The notes beneath the pieces were generated by a model, which did not search any database, was not told the origin of the DNA, and saw only the letters and a program-made list of their open reading frames with translations. 64,000 nt of DNA from Rhodeus uyekii. Its lineage: Eukaryota > Chordata > Actinopteri > Cypriniformes > Acheilognathidae. The stretch is taken from contig JAWRVZ010000079.1 in NCBI GenBank assembly GCA_037043235.1, forward strand, positions 1,526,001-1,590,000. The letters are read 5' to 3'. The stretch's first letter is position 1, and every line of letters begins with the position of its first letter. Of this stretch, positions 1 through 12,442 are shown piece after piece. The position numbers were made by a program, and so were the translations under genes.

Positions 1-471
1 ATGTTATTAACTGTAAATCGTTCAATATCCGTAACTGAACGAAACTGCACGCATGATATTAATATTTATTCGATTAAAAAATATATAATTAAACACTGAT
101 TTCCCTTTACGATAGGGTTTCATTTGCACTTTTCTAATCGTTTACGATTATTTCATAAACATGTATAAAACCGAGATTGCACCCAAAAAAAGAGCGATTT
201 CTAACCGATTAAATATTTTAAAAACGGCATTTCCAATTTAGCATTTGTAAAAAAAAAATTTCAGGCCTGGGAACCATAATTTTTAAATCCCTGATATTTC
301 CAATTATTTCCGTGTCCTTTAGACCCACATTTCGGGGTTGATATTGTTTACTGGGCGGTCTAAGTTTTAGACTCAAGACTGGTGGCATTTCAGTCATTAG
401 GCTAACAGGCTAGCGATAGCATAACTCGTTAATATCGTAGTCTTCCACCAAATAAATCGTCATTCACTTAC
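1..471. other. AT-rich non-coding edge
   Basis: No convincing gene is seen. The first 300 bases are very AT-rich with short direct motifs and no long reading frame. If the candidate minus-strand exon at 472-513 is real, this stretch would be the start of its first intron. Confidence 0.4.
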
Positions 472-513
472 GGCAGGATGGCTTCTGAGTTGCCGGCTGA
501 CCGTGCTCAGCAT
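472..513 (-). CDS. Candidate first coding exon of an unidentified gene leaving the window
   Basis: On the minus strand an ATG at 513 opens 14 codons reading MLSTVSRQLRSHPA. They end exactly at a good splice donor (GCC|GTAAGTG, donor at 471-470). An in-frame TAA lies 18 bases upstream of the ATG, so the start is bounded. The peptide has Arg and Ser, no acidic residues and an amphipathic look, as mitochondrial targeting sequences have. The flank at 560-640 is more GC-rich than its surroundings and includes a CCGCGG site, which would suit a first exon. I cannot name the gene; the next exon lies outside the window. A chance ATG plus donor is the main alternative. Confidence 0.3.
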
Positions 514-3234
514 TATGATTAATGAGATGACTTAAAATCTCCCAAAAATATACCGAAATAAAGAAATTGACCGCGGCCCGTTGGTGCGCTCTAGCAGGAC
601 CTCTTCACAACTGAGAAGAGGACACAGTCCACGGGGGTCTTATTGAGTTTGCCTGATTTATTATTTTATAGTTACACGACCTTTGCCATTTCATTTCAGT
701 TGATAACTACTAATTATAATGTAGTATTTGAAATTGTAATAAATTAATGATAATAAAAATTATAAACGAATGATAATACGATTATGAGCTGAAGTATTTT
801 GCAAAGGCGGTGCGGCGGATACCTTTTTCAAAGTTTGGTCGAGGAGCAAGAGAAGGTCGTTCTAGGTCGCAATTGTTTTAAAATATTACTAATTAGAAAT
901 GTAATATTAAATGAACGAATTTAACTAACACGTGCATTTTTGTCTTTGTTATAAAATATAAATGATCTGTAAATAATAGTTTTTACTTGTATTCTGAGCA
1001 CTTTTTAAATGATCTATTTCACTTGAGTTGCTCATTTCAGACTATGGACAACGGACAAATACTACGCATATATTTCACCTCAAAGATTAAATAAAGGTTA
1101 TTAATGAAACGAGGTTTCAATTAAAATGTACAATTTTAAATAAAGCTAAGGCTCTGTTGCGTTGTAGAATTATTTTCTTGACAATTAAGCACATTTTTCA
1201 CTTTTTTGCCTATTAATACTACTATTCTGCCTGTAAATATAATACACTAGACAACAAACGATACAAACTGCAAATTATAGACCCTAACTAAATTCTAAAG
1301 ATTGATTTTAACAGATATATCGACTTGTAAACATAAATCACCCATGGCCCCATCATTAAATTATATATATATATATTTTTAAATGCATTTTTTGATACAA
1401 AATTATTTTACTTTTAGTTATTGCCTCATGAAATTGTGATTGGGAAGCTCCTTTTAAATTATGAAGACCAAAACACAATATAACAATCTTACATAGCTTT
1501 GTGCAATTTAAACTTTAATTATAAGTCAACAACAGATGCTGACCTTCCAAAATACAAAATGTTCATTAACATGAATATATCTTTATGATCGCTCCCATCC
1601 ACAAACTGGTAATATACACTTTTCCTGAAAAAGGCCACATTGGCAGAGATTTCTATAGCTTATTCTGAAACACCATCACCCTGCTTTAGCTTCTTTATAT
1701 TCATGACATGCATTAACAAAACCACCTTTAAAATTCCATTTACATAGCCTAAAAATCCCCAGCTTAAAATGAGCATGAGATTAAAATAACAGAGAGAAAG
1801 AGAAAAAGAAAAAGCACTTCATCATCGTTTTAGCCAGGACACCCTCAGGGCAGCTTGTTCAAACGGTGAGTGTGGAAATGTAGTTTTGCTGCACTGCCAG
1901 TTCTCCTCTGCTGGCTCTTTTAATCAGATTGCCTTCCTGACATCCGGCCGTGTTTGTTTCCCTCCAATTTCATTTTCTGCTTTGAATTGCACATTAACCT
2001 TTCCTCAGAGTTCCTGTTAAGCAAACGGCGACTGTTTTCTATTGCAATCACGATTATGAGGGGTGGATGGCTGACTCTTTTCAGGTACATTTCATCCCGT
2101 TTAACTGCATCTTCAGCTCCAGTACATTCAAGTCAATGCGTTCTCTACGCCACTGATGTGTTTTGTACCAACAATATCTACCGCACTTTAAAAGACGCGA
2201 CTGAAAACACAAACCCATTCATGTCCAGGGTGTGTGTTTAATGTCATTTGGTTGTTTTTCTCTGCCCAAACAGAGCGAGAACATGATGCTGGCAGACACG
2301 AGCAGCGTTTTTGGCAGACGTTCCCCGATGACAGCTGGTCAACAGCATCTTCTTGCAACCTGATTCAGTTTCCCTTTTATTTAAACACCCGTTATGATTC
2401 CAAACAGATCCCTTCATAGAGATGCAAAGTAGAATGAATCTATAAAACTCTATTTTTATTCTGACATAAGGACACAGTATAATGCAAATGATTTTTTTTT
2501 TTTGGTAAAAAAAAAAGACAACTTTCTAAACATTTGCTTAGCTTGCTTCCAACAAGACAGACACATGAATATAAATATGACATCTGGTATGAAAAATGCC
2601 AAGTTTTGACAAATAAATCATCTATGCAGGTGTTTATGCATTGCATACACAAAGTAAACACCCCACACACACACGGATAGACTTCCTGGGGAATGCAATG
2701 ACAATAATCATACATTTAACAGAATTAACTACCCAAATTAAAGGCAGAACCCATTTGTCTGAATCCACATTTCAATATATTGATAAATGTGTCAAAAGTA
2801 TGAATCGGGGTTGCTTTTTTAAAAAAAAAAAAAAAAAACTCACTGGAGGAAGTTTTCCAGGAAGTACAATCAGCATGTGCATTTTTTTAGACTAGTTTTA
2901 AATAAGATCTTTAACTGTATCCAACCTTTCTTTTTTTATTATTTTGCCATATGAGCATGACATATTACGACTGGGCACAGACACATTTGTCACTGTCCCT
3001 CTGCTACCATAAATACCATTTTGAGAGATGATGGGCAAATATATCCCATTATGAAATGTTCAAAACATCAGCATAATAACAGTAGGATGAGTGCTAAAAA
3101 CGTCATCTCTGAAGTACACTAATGATGGATTTAGTGTGGTATAGTGTTAAGAGAATAAATGTCTATGCTTGTCTCAGGGGTTCAACTGCAGGCATGCTTG
3201 TGCGCGCGCACACCTACACACAGGGTTCCAGTCT
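514..3234. other. Intergenic region downstream of slc35b1
   Basis: Mostly AT-rich sequence with A/T homopolymers, for example around 2492 and 2821. It includes the 3' untranslated region of slc35b1 at its right side. Reading frames here are short and look like chance. Nothing else is recognised. Confidence 0.5.
2935..2940 (-). terminator. Candidate poly(A) signal of slc35b1
   Basis: TTTATT on the plus strand gives AATAAA on the minus strand, about 295 bases past the slc35b1 stop codon. A second AATAAA lies at 2455-2460. Which one is used cannot be told from sequence alone. Confidence 0.3.
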
Positions 3235-6200
3235 TCAGTGTGTCGTCTTCTTAGGAGACTTTCCAAATTTGGCATCTAGTCCAAGGCCTGAAAGACAGAG
3301 CAGAGTCATGGTTGAGCTTATTATATATCTGCTCATTATGGCCATAGAGCTCTGGACCGATTATTAGCACTGCTCAACACAGACCTCAACGCTCACAAGC
3401 TCAGATGTACACGACCAGTAAAACTTCTAGGCAATGTTTTTATTTTTATTTAATATAAAATGTTATGCTTCATTTCTTTAAATTAATTGTAGTAAACCAT
3501 TATAAAAATGTACCTATATATTTTTTTTTACTAAAATACGGTTATGTCGATGGCCTCGGGGGTTGCAAAAAAGCACAGAGATAACAGTTTAGCGAGATAA
3601 CCAACAGCCAATATGGCGATTTGTTTGATGAAGCGATCGGCATGCTATAAAAATGTACATACACTGTACATGTTTGCTAACAACAAAAGGCATATGTGCA
3701 CCAACTAATAGCAGAGATTTACCAGTATACAATAAAAAACACCTTCCATTCTCGATACAAACCTTTAATTATATTCTCCAACATTGCAAACAATTTCGCT
3801 CACAGGTAAACAGTCCTGACATATTCGTGAGGTCATCACGCTGTACTAGATTGCATACTTTCTTGCGTTCTGCCTGTTTAATGTGCTTTCTCAACAAATT
3901 CAGCTTCGTCCCGTCTTTTAACAACCGGGTTCTTCAATCCGCTGCGGCGCTGAGCAGAGCGCACGTCATAACAGAAGCAAGATGTGTTTGTGTGTATGTG
4001 TGTTCGTTCATCGAAGCCTCATACTCATTGGTCGTTACCGCTCGTTACTGACCAATGTCAAAATATTTGAGAAAACCAATCAAATCAGAGAAGGCGGGCT
4101 TTATGTGCACACAGAAGCGGATGAGGCTTTGGGATGTGGGACCCACGGCAGCACTCGCTGCTCGCTGAGAAGCGCAAGAACATGAATGTGCTATCACTTC
4201 AGAAAGTCCTACGCGGCACTGTGAGTGAAACGTCAAGAAGTGTGTTCTTGATCTGGCACTGCACAGACCGACCTGCGTATGACATCAGTACTGAGAGAGT
4301 GATTCAAAAGCACTCTCATCTGCTCTCCAATTATGGCACTTTGAGGTCATACACTGATCGGTTTGTGCAGCGCCTCTTTAAAGCAAACACACCTTTTACT
4401 GGTTCAATCAGAGTTTTTGAACAAATCTCTTTTCATCCAAACATTTTTTTTAATTTCTTTCAAAAGTCGATTCATTTCATTTTGTAAAGACACCAGAGTT
4501 TACTCCTGTGATAATGTGAATATTTGTATCAGAATTATTGATACTGTATGTTTAAAAAGACCATTTGTGAATCTGTTTCACACCTATACATGACAACTGC
4601 TCTCTCTGGGTCAATAGCAGCGCAAACACAGATCTGAGCGTTCGGTTGTACCGGTACAAAGACTTAATAGACACAGCCGAATCGTTGCAATTTAGGAATG
4701 AGATTGTGTGGGTGTTTGAATTGAGATTTTAACGATTGATCGTACAGCTCTAAAACAGCCTTACTGAGCAACAGAGTCTTCTTTCAAACACATTTAAATG
4801 GGGGTGTATTATTTATCAATTAAAACATTTTACAAATAATGCATTTGGCAGACGCTTTTATCCAAAGTGACTTACATTGCATTCAAGGAACACATTGAAT
4901 CAGTTCTTGCTCCCCTGGGATCGAACCTATGACCTTGGCGTTGCAAGCATCAATGTGCTACTGATTGAGCTACAGGAAAACTAAACAATAAGACTAACAC
5001 CATAAGGTAGTTTCACTCACCAAGGAAGACAAGGATGGTGCCAAACCACTGCATAGTGCTGATGACGTTCCCAAAGAGTAGCACGGATCCCAGGATGGTG
5101 AAGAACTTCCGTGTCGTTGTGATGATGGAACATGTGAGCGGTCCAAAATACACCACAGTCATGAAGATGAATGTCTAGGTGAAGAGAGATGAGAAGGATA
5201 CATCTTTAAACCCTGGATTATCACCTATTATTTACTATTTATCTGTTAGAATGAATTAATGAAAGAATAACGGTGCGGTTCTGTTCAAACCCACCTGTCC
5301 AAGAGCGCTAGTGATACCGAAAAGGAGGATATTATAGATGATGCCAGGATAGCGGTCAGTAAATGTCAAAAACTCCCACACCTCCCCGGTCCACAGCACA
5401 GCTATACAGAGAGAATGAGAGTGAGCTAGAGTAGATGATGTTTGTTTGTGTGTGTGTGTGTATTATGCCATAATGAGGTTGGCAAATAACTTTACTCTCC
5501 AAAGCCAGAGTTTTTACATTCATTTGGGCTTGGTGAGCTTTAATTCTGGACTTTGCATTTGCCTAGTTAAAAGAGAAACTTGACAAAAACTATTCATTAT
5601 TTCAGATAACTTCAGAGAGCACCACAGGACAGCTCTGGTTTCATAATGAGAGGTTTGGAAGGAAGGAAGTTTGCTGCATGTGTGATGAGATTAAAGATTA
5701 AAAGTGAGGAACAGATGCCTTTCAGAGCTGAGGCAGACAGACTGAACAGCTGCTGGAGATCAGCAGGGTTGCTTCTGTCAACCCTGAAATAATGACACCA
5801 CCCAGACTAAGCATAGAGCCAGAGCTCCCCCTGCTGGAGGAAGATGGACTGACAATGTGCTCTGGTTATTTAGAAAACGAATCCACCATGAAGATGATCG
5901 CTCGGTACAAAAACTAGGAGGGCAAATGCAAGAGTACTAAAACCATTTGCTCTGAAATGGCTTGAAAAGATGAATGAGGCGACACCATTTCAACCAAACT
6001 TACTAGATATAGACATAATATACAACAATCTAGTTCAAATAATTATAGCAGGCTTTCGAACACCATAATGACATTTAATCTTTCTCGTTTCTCATAAGGA
6101 CCAAAATTATAAAACATTACAGCAAACAACAAACATTTCTTATGCTTACCAAGGGTGTAGTTATTAAAATAAAATAGTAAAATAGTACTATTGTTATTAC

Positions 6201-9200
6201 AATTTTAAGTAAATATTTTCCAATAATTTATTGCGGTGATGTCAAAGCTTCAGTCACATTACACTTCACAAATTATTCTGATAGGATTTGCTGATCAAAA
6301 CATTTCTGATTATCAACAACGTTGAAAACGGTTAATAATTATATGCGTAATAATTTCCCAGGATTATTTGATAACGGGTAGCTCAAAAGACCACAATTTA
6401 AATATTTTGTAACACTATCAATAATTGAGTGTATTTATCTAAAACACTTAAGCCATAAAAAAAGCCACAAAGGGACTTTTGTAAACACTTTTGAGTGATG
6501 ACAAATGAATAGATAAATCCATTTTTTTTAATTGATCCACTAAATCATATGAATGAAACTATTTTTTAACCTCCTAAGCAAAAACAGCCCATGTCAAAAT
6601 TTGACAAACAACCCATGAGACAAGGAAAAATTAAACTAATAGTATTAAAAACAGAGTATTGTTTGATCTATGCATGTTTTATTGACAGCAAAACAATCAT
6701 TATGCATGAACGTACACAATATATTTCACCCAGACAGAGTATATAAATATTATTAACAAGTTCCTCCAAGGGACAAAAATGTATTCTATTGTCTTTTATA
6801 TTTAATAATCAGTACCTTCACACAAAAAAAATGTATCCATGTTCTTAAAATTTAACAGGACCCTCTTTCAATAACTCACCTACTCCCAGGACCAGTGTGG
6901 ACCACAGGTTGACGTTCAGCATCATGTGATTGGCTCCAGTCTGGTACCTCGCCCTCATGTGGTCCTGAGATACACCTGTCAGCCCATCCAGAGTCAGAGA
7001 GAGCAGCTGTGACCAAAGAACACATGTCAGATCATCTTCACACAGAGGACTAGAAACCGGAACAGATTAAAACAGAAACCAACCAGCAGCATCTCTCCAA
7101 AGCCAAACGTGTGATCATCTGATGTGCTGGAGCCTTTGTTGGGTTTGTAGAGGAAGAGGGCGACCCCAGTGACGATTAGAAACACACACAGGTACTTCGC
7201 CATGGGATATTTCTTTCTCAGGATTGTGACACCCAGAATCATCACTGTGGAAGAATGTGCATGAAATAAATAAGAATAGTTTGTTTAAGGCCAACAAACA
7301 TAAGAAGGAAAAAGCATATGGGACTATATGCTTTCTTTGAACATGTGAGGCATCAGTTTTGTACTCAAGACAAAAATACATCTAGATGAGATAAATCATA
7401 TTGTGCCCAAAAGTATTTGGACACTGAAGTCTCAACAGAAAATGTCTGAATGTAATTTCATTGGACAAAATCCCACCATTAACTCTGGACTTTCTATTAT
7501 GTTTGAGAACCATTTCATGTGAATTTATATATTTTTAATCATTTTATATTATCTGTTTGTGTGCTTGTACTATCATTTATAAATAAATGTCATTTGGATT
7601 GATAATTTTATCTATTGCAGTGACCCTGGTTTATTATTTTGCCCACGGCTTAGTTTCTTGCACATTACCCTTCAAAGGTTTTTGTTTAAAGCTTTTGAAA
7701 TAAATCTCTAATGCTTACACTATATTTAAATTGCTAAATATCATCAGAATTTAAAATAAGTGTTTTTCATTTTAATATATTGTAAAATATAATTTATTCC
7801 AGTGATGTCAAAGCTTTATTTTCATCATTACTCCAGTCTTCAATGTCACATGATCCTTCAGAAATCATTCTAATATGATGATTTGCTACTCAAGAAACAT
7901 TTCTGATAATTATCAATGTTGAAAACACTTAATATATTAATAATAACCACGTCATATATTTGTGGAAACCATGATACTTCTTTTCAGGATTTTTTTGATG
8001 AATAGAAAGTTCAAAATTAGAATATTTATTTGTTAAATCTTTCCATTTCAATGTCTGTCAGTTTTTTTTAATCAATTTTCTTAATATAAATAATCGTAAA
8101 AACCGTGATACAGTTTCTTCAGAATCCTTTATTTTATTTATTTGAAATAGGAATATTTTGCGACATTATAAATATCTTTACTGTCCCCTTCGATCAATGT
8201 AATGCCTCCGGCTGAATACAAGTTATAATTTCTTTCAAAAACAACTCCACCCTGCTGACCCCAAATTAAACTAATTACTACAGAAGAACAAGACCAGCAT
8301 GCCCTACATTCTTCATTCTTGACTGAAACTTAACAGTTTTGTTTGCATGCTTCAAACTGATAAAGGTGCGGTTGTCTCACCTGGAATTGGTTTACAGGAC
8401 TTTCCCAACACCTAGAATGAACAAAGACTCATGAGCATGATGTTGTGAGGGAGAGAAAGAGAGACGTGAGAGTCAAGAGCTTTGTTGACCTGTGTGGGGT
8501 AGTTGACATACTGCAGGGCGGAGTTACTGGACACCATAGCGCCCAGGTATGACAGTGAACACACACCATAGAGCCAGCTTCTTGTGTGGTCCTGCTTTGA
8601 GCCCTCAAAAAACTGAATTACTACGAAGATAAAATAGAGAGAATGCAGAATTACTTGCAAGTCAGATTCAAACACATGCAATCAGAGCATCCCAGAGTTT
8701 CACTCACAGAGTCTGGCGAAAGCGGCGTTGATGATGCACTGGATGAAGACTAGGGTGGTGGCGTAACGAAACTTCTCCGTCTTCCCTTCGTGATTGTAGT
8801 CCCCTCGAGTGCTAGACGAAAAAAAGAAAACAGATGAATTGTGGGATTGAAGGGAACAGCTGTTTGGAACAAGGGTACTTAACCATCAGTGGCTGTAAAA
8901 ATAAACCAACAGTGGCTGGGGAAGAAATTGTTGTTTAAAACGGTGACTAATTTTAGTGCAAATCTAGTCTTTATTTTTAGGTTGTTAAAAACTTGGCAAA
9001 ACAAAAATGTAAAGGAAACCGCCAGTTATTTACTTCAGACAAGCAATCACCCCAGGAATCAAACGGAACAAGACTTTGGGTTGGGTTACACAAGGGAAAA
9101 CCTGACCTGAAACTTAAAGCAACCGCAAGCTATTTTTTTTACTGCAGGCAGTATTTATTACACACTGGTGCATCATTCTAGATCTTTGTAGTAAGACTAG

Positions 9201-9869
9201 TCCTCACATGTGACAAATAAGTCTATTGAGATAACAATTGTTACTAGTATGAGTAAGCACTAGCAGCTAACGAATAATTATTGACAACTGGAAAACACAC
9301 TCGCCAAAAGTTCCCTATAGAATTCAACCAGCATCTAATTGCAAAACAGACTCTTAGATTACCTAATAATAATCACACTAATACTACATTATAGTATACA
9401 AATGGATACTAGCAAGTTTAAAGCAGTGGTTCACATGCAAACTTCCAGATGGGACAAAATAAGCCCTGGATTTATTTTAAATGAGTTATATTAACATAAT
9501 AAACATTAAACTAGGAAACAGCTGCATACATAGAGAACAATAAAACAACACCGTGCGATAAATCACAGCACTCTTTCTGAAAGAGGAGGACAAGTGAGCG
9601 TCATCAGTGTTGGTATACCAAAGTATAGCCAAGCATACACATGGGCAGAGACCAATAGCAACTTGTGATTAAACAGTTTCAATTATATCATATGAATCTA
9701 GAAAGCCACGTAGGTTCTTCCAACGCAAAACGCTGATTTATACTCACATCGTCTCCTGCAGTATTCCGTAGTAAAAGTAACACACGAACACCCCGCAGAA
9801 ACAGACGATGAACCGGAGCCGCTCGTTCTGCCAGAGAGACGGTTTACTCGTCGCCTTCCCGGTGGCCAT
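3235..9869 (-). CDS. slc35b1: SLC35B1, ER ATP/ADP and nucleotide-sugar transporter
   Basis: Coding exons on the minus strand, first to last: 9748-9869, 8708-8811, 8490-8620, 8381-8411, 7084-7244, 6880-7006, 5295-5401, 5021-5174, 3235-3287. They sum to 990 bases (329 aa plus stop), close to the vertebrate protein. All borders are GT-AG; the exon 3 donor (CAG|GTCAAC) is weak. Recognisable blocks are FVCYFYYGILQET in exon 1, YLGAMVSSNSALQYVNYPTQ in exon 3, KKYPMAKYLCVFLIV in exon 5 and FMTVVYFGPLTCSIITTTRK in exon 8. The tail ends KKTTH, a lysine pair suited to ER retention. It is a multi-pass drug/metabolite-transporter-fold protein of the ER membrane. Family work links it to ATP import into the ER in exchange for ADP, and earlier to UDP-sugar transport. 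The start at 9869 was chosen because it lies closest to the conserved N-terminus; an in-frame ATG at 9947 would add 26 residues. Confidence 0.96.
3536..3972 (-). mobile_element. Tigger-like DNA transposon fragment
   Basis: This stretch matches the inner end of the element at 57778-59050 in reverse orientation. Shared features include CGGTTATGTCGA near the terminus, the GCCTCGGGGGTTGC block, the GCGATCGGCATGCTATAAA block, and the run through CGCTGAGCAGAGCGC. The terminal CAGTGGAGTT is missing here. It lies in slc35b1 intron 8. Non-autonomous; no transposase is seen. Confidence 0.65.
4838..4980 (-). repeat. tRNA-derived SINE
   Basis: Read on the minus strand it contains an A-box-like TAGCTCAATCAG (4961-4972) and a B box GGTTCGATCCC (4917-4927), the internal RNA polymerase III promoter of tRNA-type SINEs. 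The tail carries the common fish motif GCAGACGCTTTTATCCAAAG (plus strand). It lies in slc35b1 intron 8. It is not a tRNA gene: no acceptor or anticodon stems form. Confidence 0.7.
6225..6390 (+). repeat. Dispersed repeat, family 1 (diverged copy)
   Basis: Shares an ordered set of motifs with 7790-8010 and 21605-21905, including GTGATGTCAAAGCTT, the CATTTCTGATTATCAA block and GTTGAAAAC. It is a diverged member of a non-coding DNA-transposon-like family common in cyprinid genomes. In slc35b1 intron 6. Confidence 0.45.
7790..8040 (+). repeat. Dispersed repeat, family 1
   Basis: Contains ATGATCCTTCAGAAAT followed by CATTCTAATATGATGATTTG, nearly identical to the copy near 21650-21690. No coding capacity. 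In slc35b1 intron 4. Confidence 0.6.
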
Positions 9870-12442
9870 GCTGTCGTCCAGCAGTCTCGGTATGGACACG
9901 GAAACCGCTCCGCTCCCCGTTCCTCGCGCACCCGCGTCCAGGTCCACTCTACCGGCGAACGGTCGCCCTGGAAAAGACCCCCCCTCCCCTCTTCTCTGTG
10001 CTGACGATGAGGCTCTCCGTCCTCTGATATTACATCTACAGTTTTACAGCGACGTGCAATAACGACGATATTACTCTTCCGGTCGTATTACTCAGTTTAT
10101 TTGATTCACAGATCAGTAATATAGATGTACCGCGCGCTAACTGTGTCCAGACAGCTGCATCCTAATCATGGAGAGGGAGTGAATGCGGTCATAAACGCGG
10201 CATTTATTTACATATATTGCAAGGAAGCGACAAAGGCTTCACTAATATTGTACTCGAGGAGTTGAGTTAACTGTCTGTTTCTGACATGTAGGGATAATTA
10301 CTCGGGCAGGCTGTAATAAATGTTTTCATTTCACTCGTCAAATGACACTAGAGGAGAAGGACCCGAGGATGTTTATGGACTCTGCTGATATGCCTGTAAC
10401 TAAAATATAATTAAAATACAGTATTAAGCCAAATGCATTACGTGATTTGCTAACCGCGGTGATTTTTCTCCCATAATAGGGTTTTCCTCCCAATCTCATT
10501 TTTTTTTACATTATTGTACAGAATATTTTCTATTACTTTAATATGGGCATTATATTCGACTTCCTATAAATAAATCTTTGGGGCCTTTCTTGAAAATAAG
10601 CAGTTAGTATTTTACGCGGTGGTATGTGTATTACATCGATTGGTCCAAATAAGCATAAGCTGACGACATGCAGCGAATCACAATGCTGGAATCTTCAAGA
10701 GGGCGGGGCATAGAGTTCAACAACGACGTCTCACGTACGCAGACGTAAAGTTATTAACTAGAATTCCTATTCTAAATTTAAGTGTTCAATGTAAAAACAA
10801 ATGTGCGTTAAAATGTAATATTTATGCACAATAATTCATAATTCAAGTCTTTATACAAAACAATAAACACACTCTTATTTCTCTGAGCTGGTTTCTCATT
10901 TATGGCAGCCAAAAACTGAGTAACATACATTTACAATATATGGAACAAAAACAATTGTATGGTGTACTATACTCAACAAAATAACAATAACAATCTGAGA
11001 ACAATGTCATTAAAACAGCACCCATTAACGAGCGAGAAGTTCACAAAAAACACAATGGATGACACCAAGACACAATCCATGTAAAATATGGGATAATAAC
11101 AGTGCAGTGTCAGAAAACAATAATTTGCTGGAAGTTTCGTTCCTTATGATGTGCGCATATTGAACCTGAATGCAGCACATTTGCTTGTGCCCTGTGTAAT
11201 GAGTTTGAACCAAACAATATGACCACTGTGGTAAAAAAACTAGTAGTCAAGTCTGAAGTGAGATTCAGTAAAATGTACAGCACACTAATCAAGTGTGTAG
11301 TAAAAAAATAAACAAAACAACAACACAAAAACAAAAACCCTTAATGGGGTCCTGCCTGTAGTCTTGTCATACACTGAATTTAACACAATACATGAAGACC
11401 TCAGAATAAACAAGAATAATGGCCAATGCTTTCTTTCCCTCATTAAATTACAACTGTAAATACAGTTACTCTAGTTTGGTAAATCTCAAAGCATCAATAA
11501 AGAAAATATCCCCATCATATCGCAAACTCAAAAGATATAAGTATATTTTAGGACATTTTATGTTTTGTTTCGTACAGTAACAAAAATGTGATGATAATGT
11601 CCTAAAAATATGACAATTCAAAAGTGATATAGGACTGGGACATTTTCTTGACAAGCTTTGTAAGATTCATCCTTTTACTCTGTCTGAACATTAGTTGACA
11701 TTCATTGAACACCTACAGTTCAGAGCTCATCTTAATTATGTCTAAACGCCTACATTCTTAACTACTAAATAGACATGCTAGAGCATTTTCAAAACAAACC
11801 CAACCTTCAAAAACACCTGAAAGATCAGTTGTCAAGATGAAATTCTACTACAATGAACCGCAGATGAGAGACTCTCTGAACTATTAGTGTCTCTTTTGTG
11901 TTTTCTGTAAATACTGAATTAAGAAACTGATCCACAGCTCTGTAAAAATCATCATGTAGTGGATTAGGCTTGACAAATGTTTGATAGTCTGTCCGATAGA
12001 CAAAAAATATGATAATGAATGTTCTAAATGACCATTTTCTGTTCTGACAGAACTAAAAATAAATTCATATACAGATGACGAACAGTCATCAATATAGTTT
12101 TATAGAAATTATAAGAAACATACCAATAGGTAAATTCTATAACATGAAACAAAATGAACAAGTGCCAAGTGGAGTGTCCTCAGGTCAAAAGGCCGCCCGC
12201 AAATCACATTGAAGAGAGCCCACCATAGTTTTAGATGACGAAAGGTTCTCCATTTCTTTCCTCCATCGGGACTTTTTTTTATCTCGGAGCCGATCAAAAC
12301 AGATCATTTGGTGGATGGCGTGAGCGGTTTCAAGAAAAGCTAAAGCTTCTTTGAGACACTTTAACGTCAAAATCTCTGATGATAGGAACAAAGGCACAAC
12401 ATTCTTTTGTTTATCTTTCTTTTTGCCGTGAATGTCCCCCAT
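9870..12442. other. slc35b1 5' flank and fam117a 3' untranslated region
   Basis: From 9870 to about 10150 lies the GC-rich leader and probable promoter of slc35b1. The remainder toward 12442 probably contains the 3' untranslated region of fam117a, which ends at 12443. A GC box (GGGCGGGGC) is at 10701-10709 and an ATTGG box near 10640, but they are about 800 bases from the slc35b1 start and their role is unclear. No other gene is seen. Confidence 0.45.

Noticed and set aside
4917..4975. Possible tRNA gene
   Set aside because: A and B boxes are present, but no acceptor, anticodon or D stems pair, and the fused tail marks it as a SINE.
9744..9947. Longer slc35b1 N-terminus from the ATG at 9947
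   Set aside because: The extra 26 residues are Gly/Arg-rich and not like the conserved start. It is possible as an isoform but not preferred.
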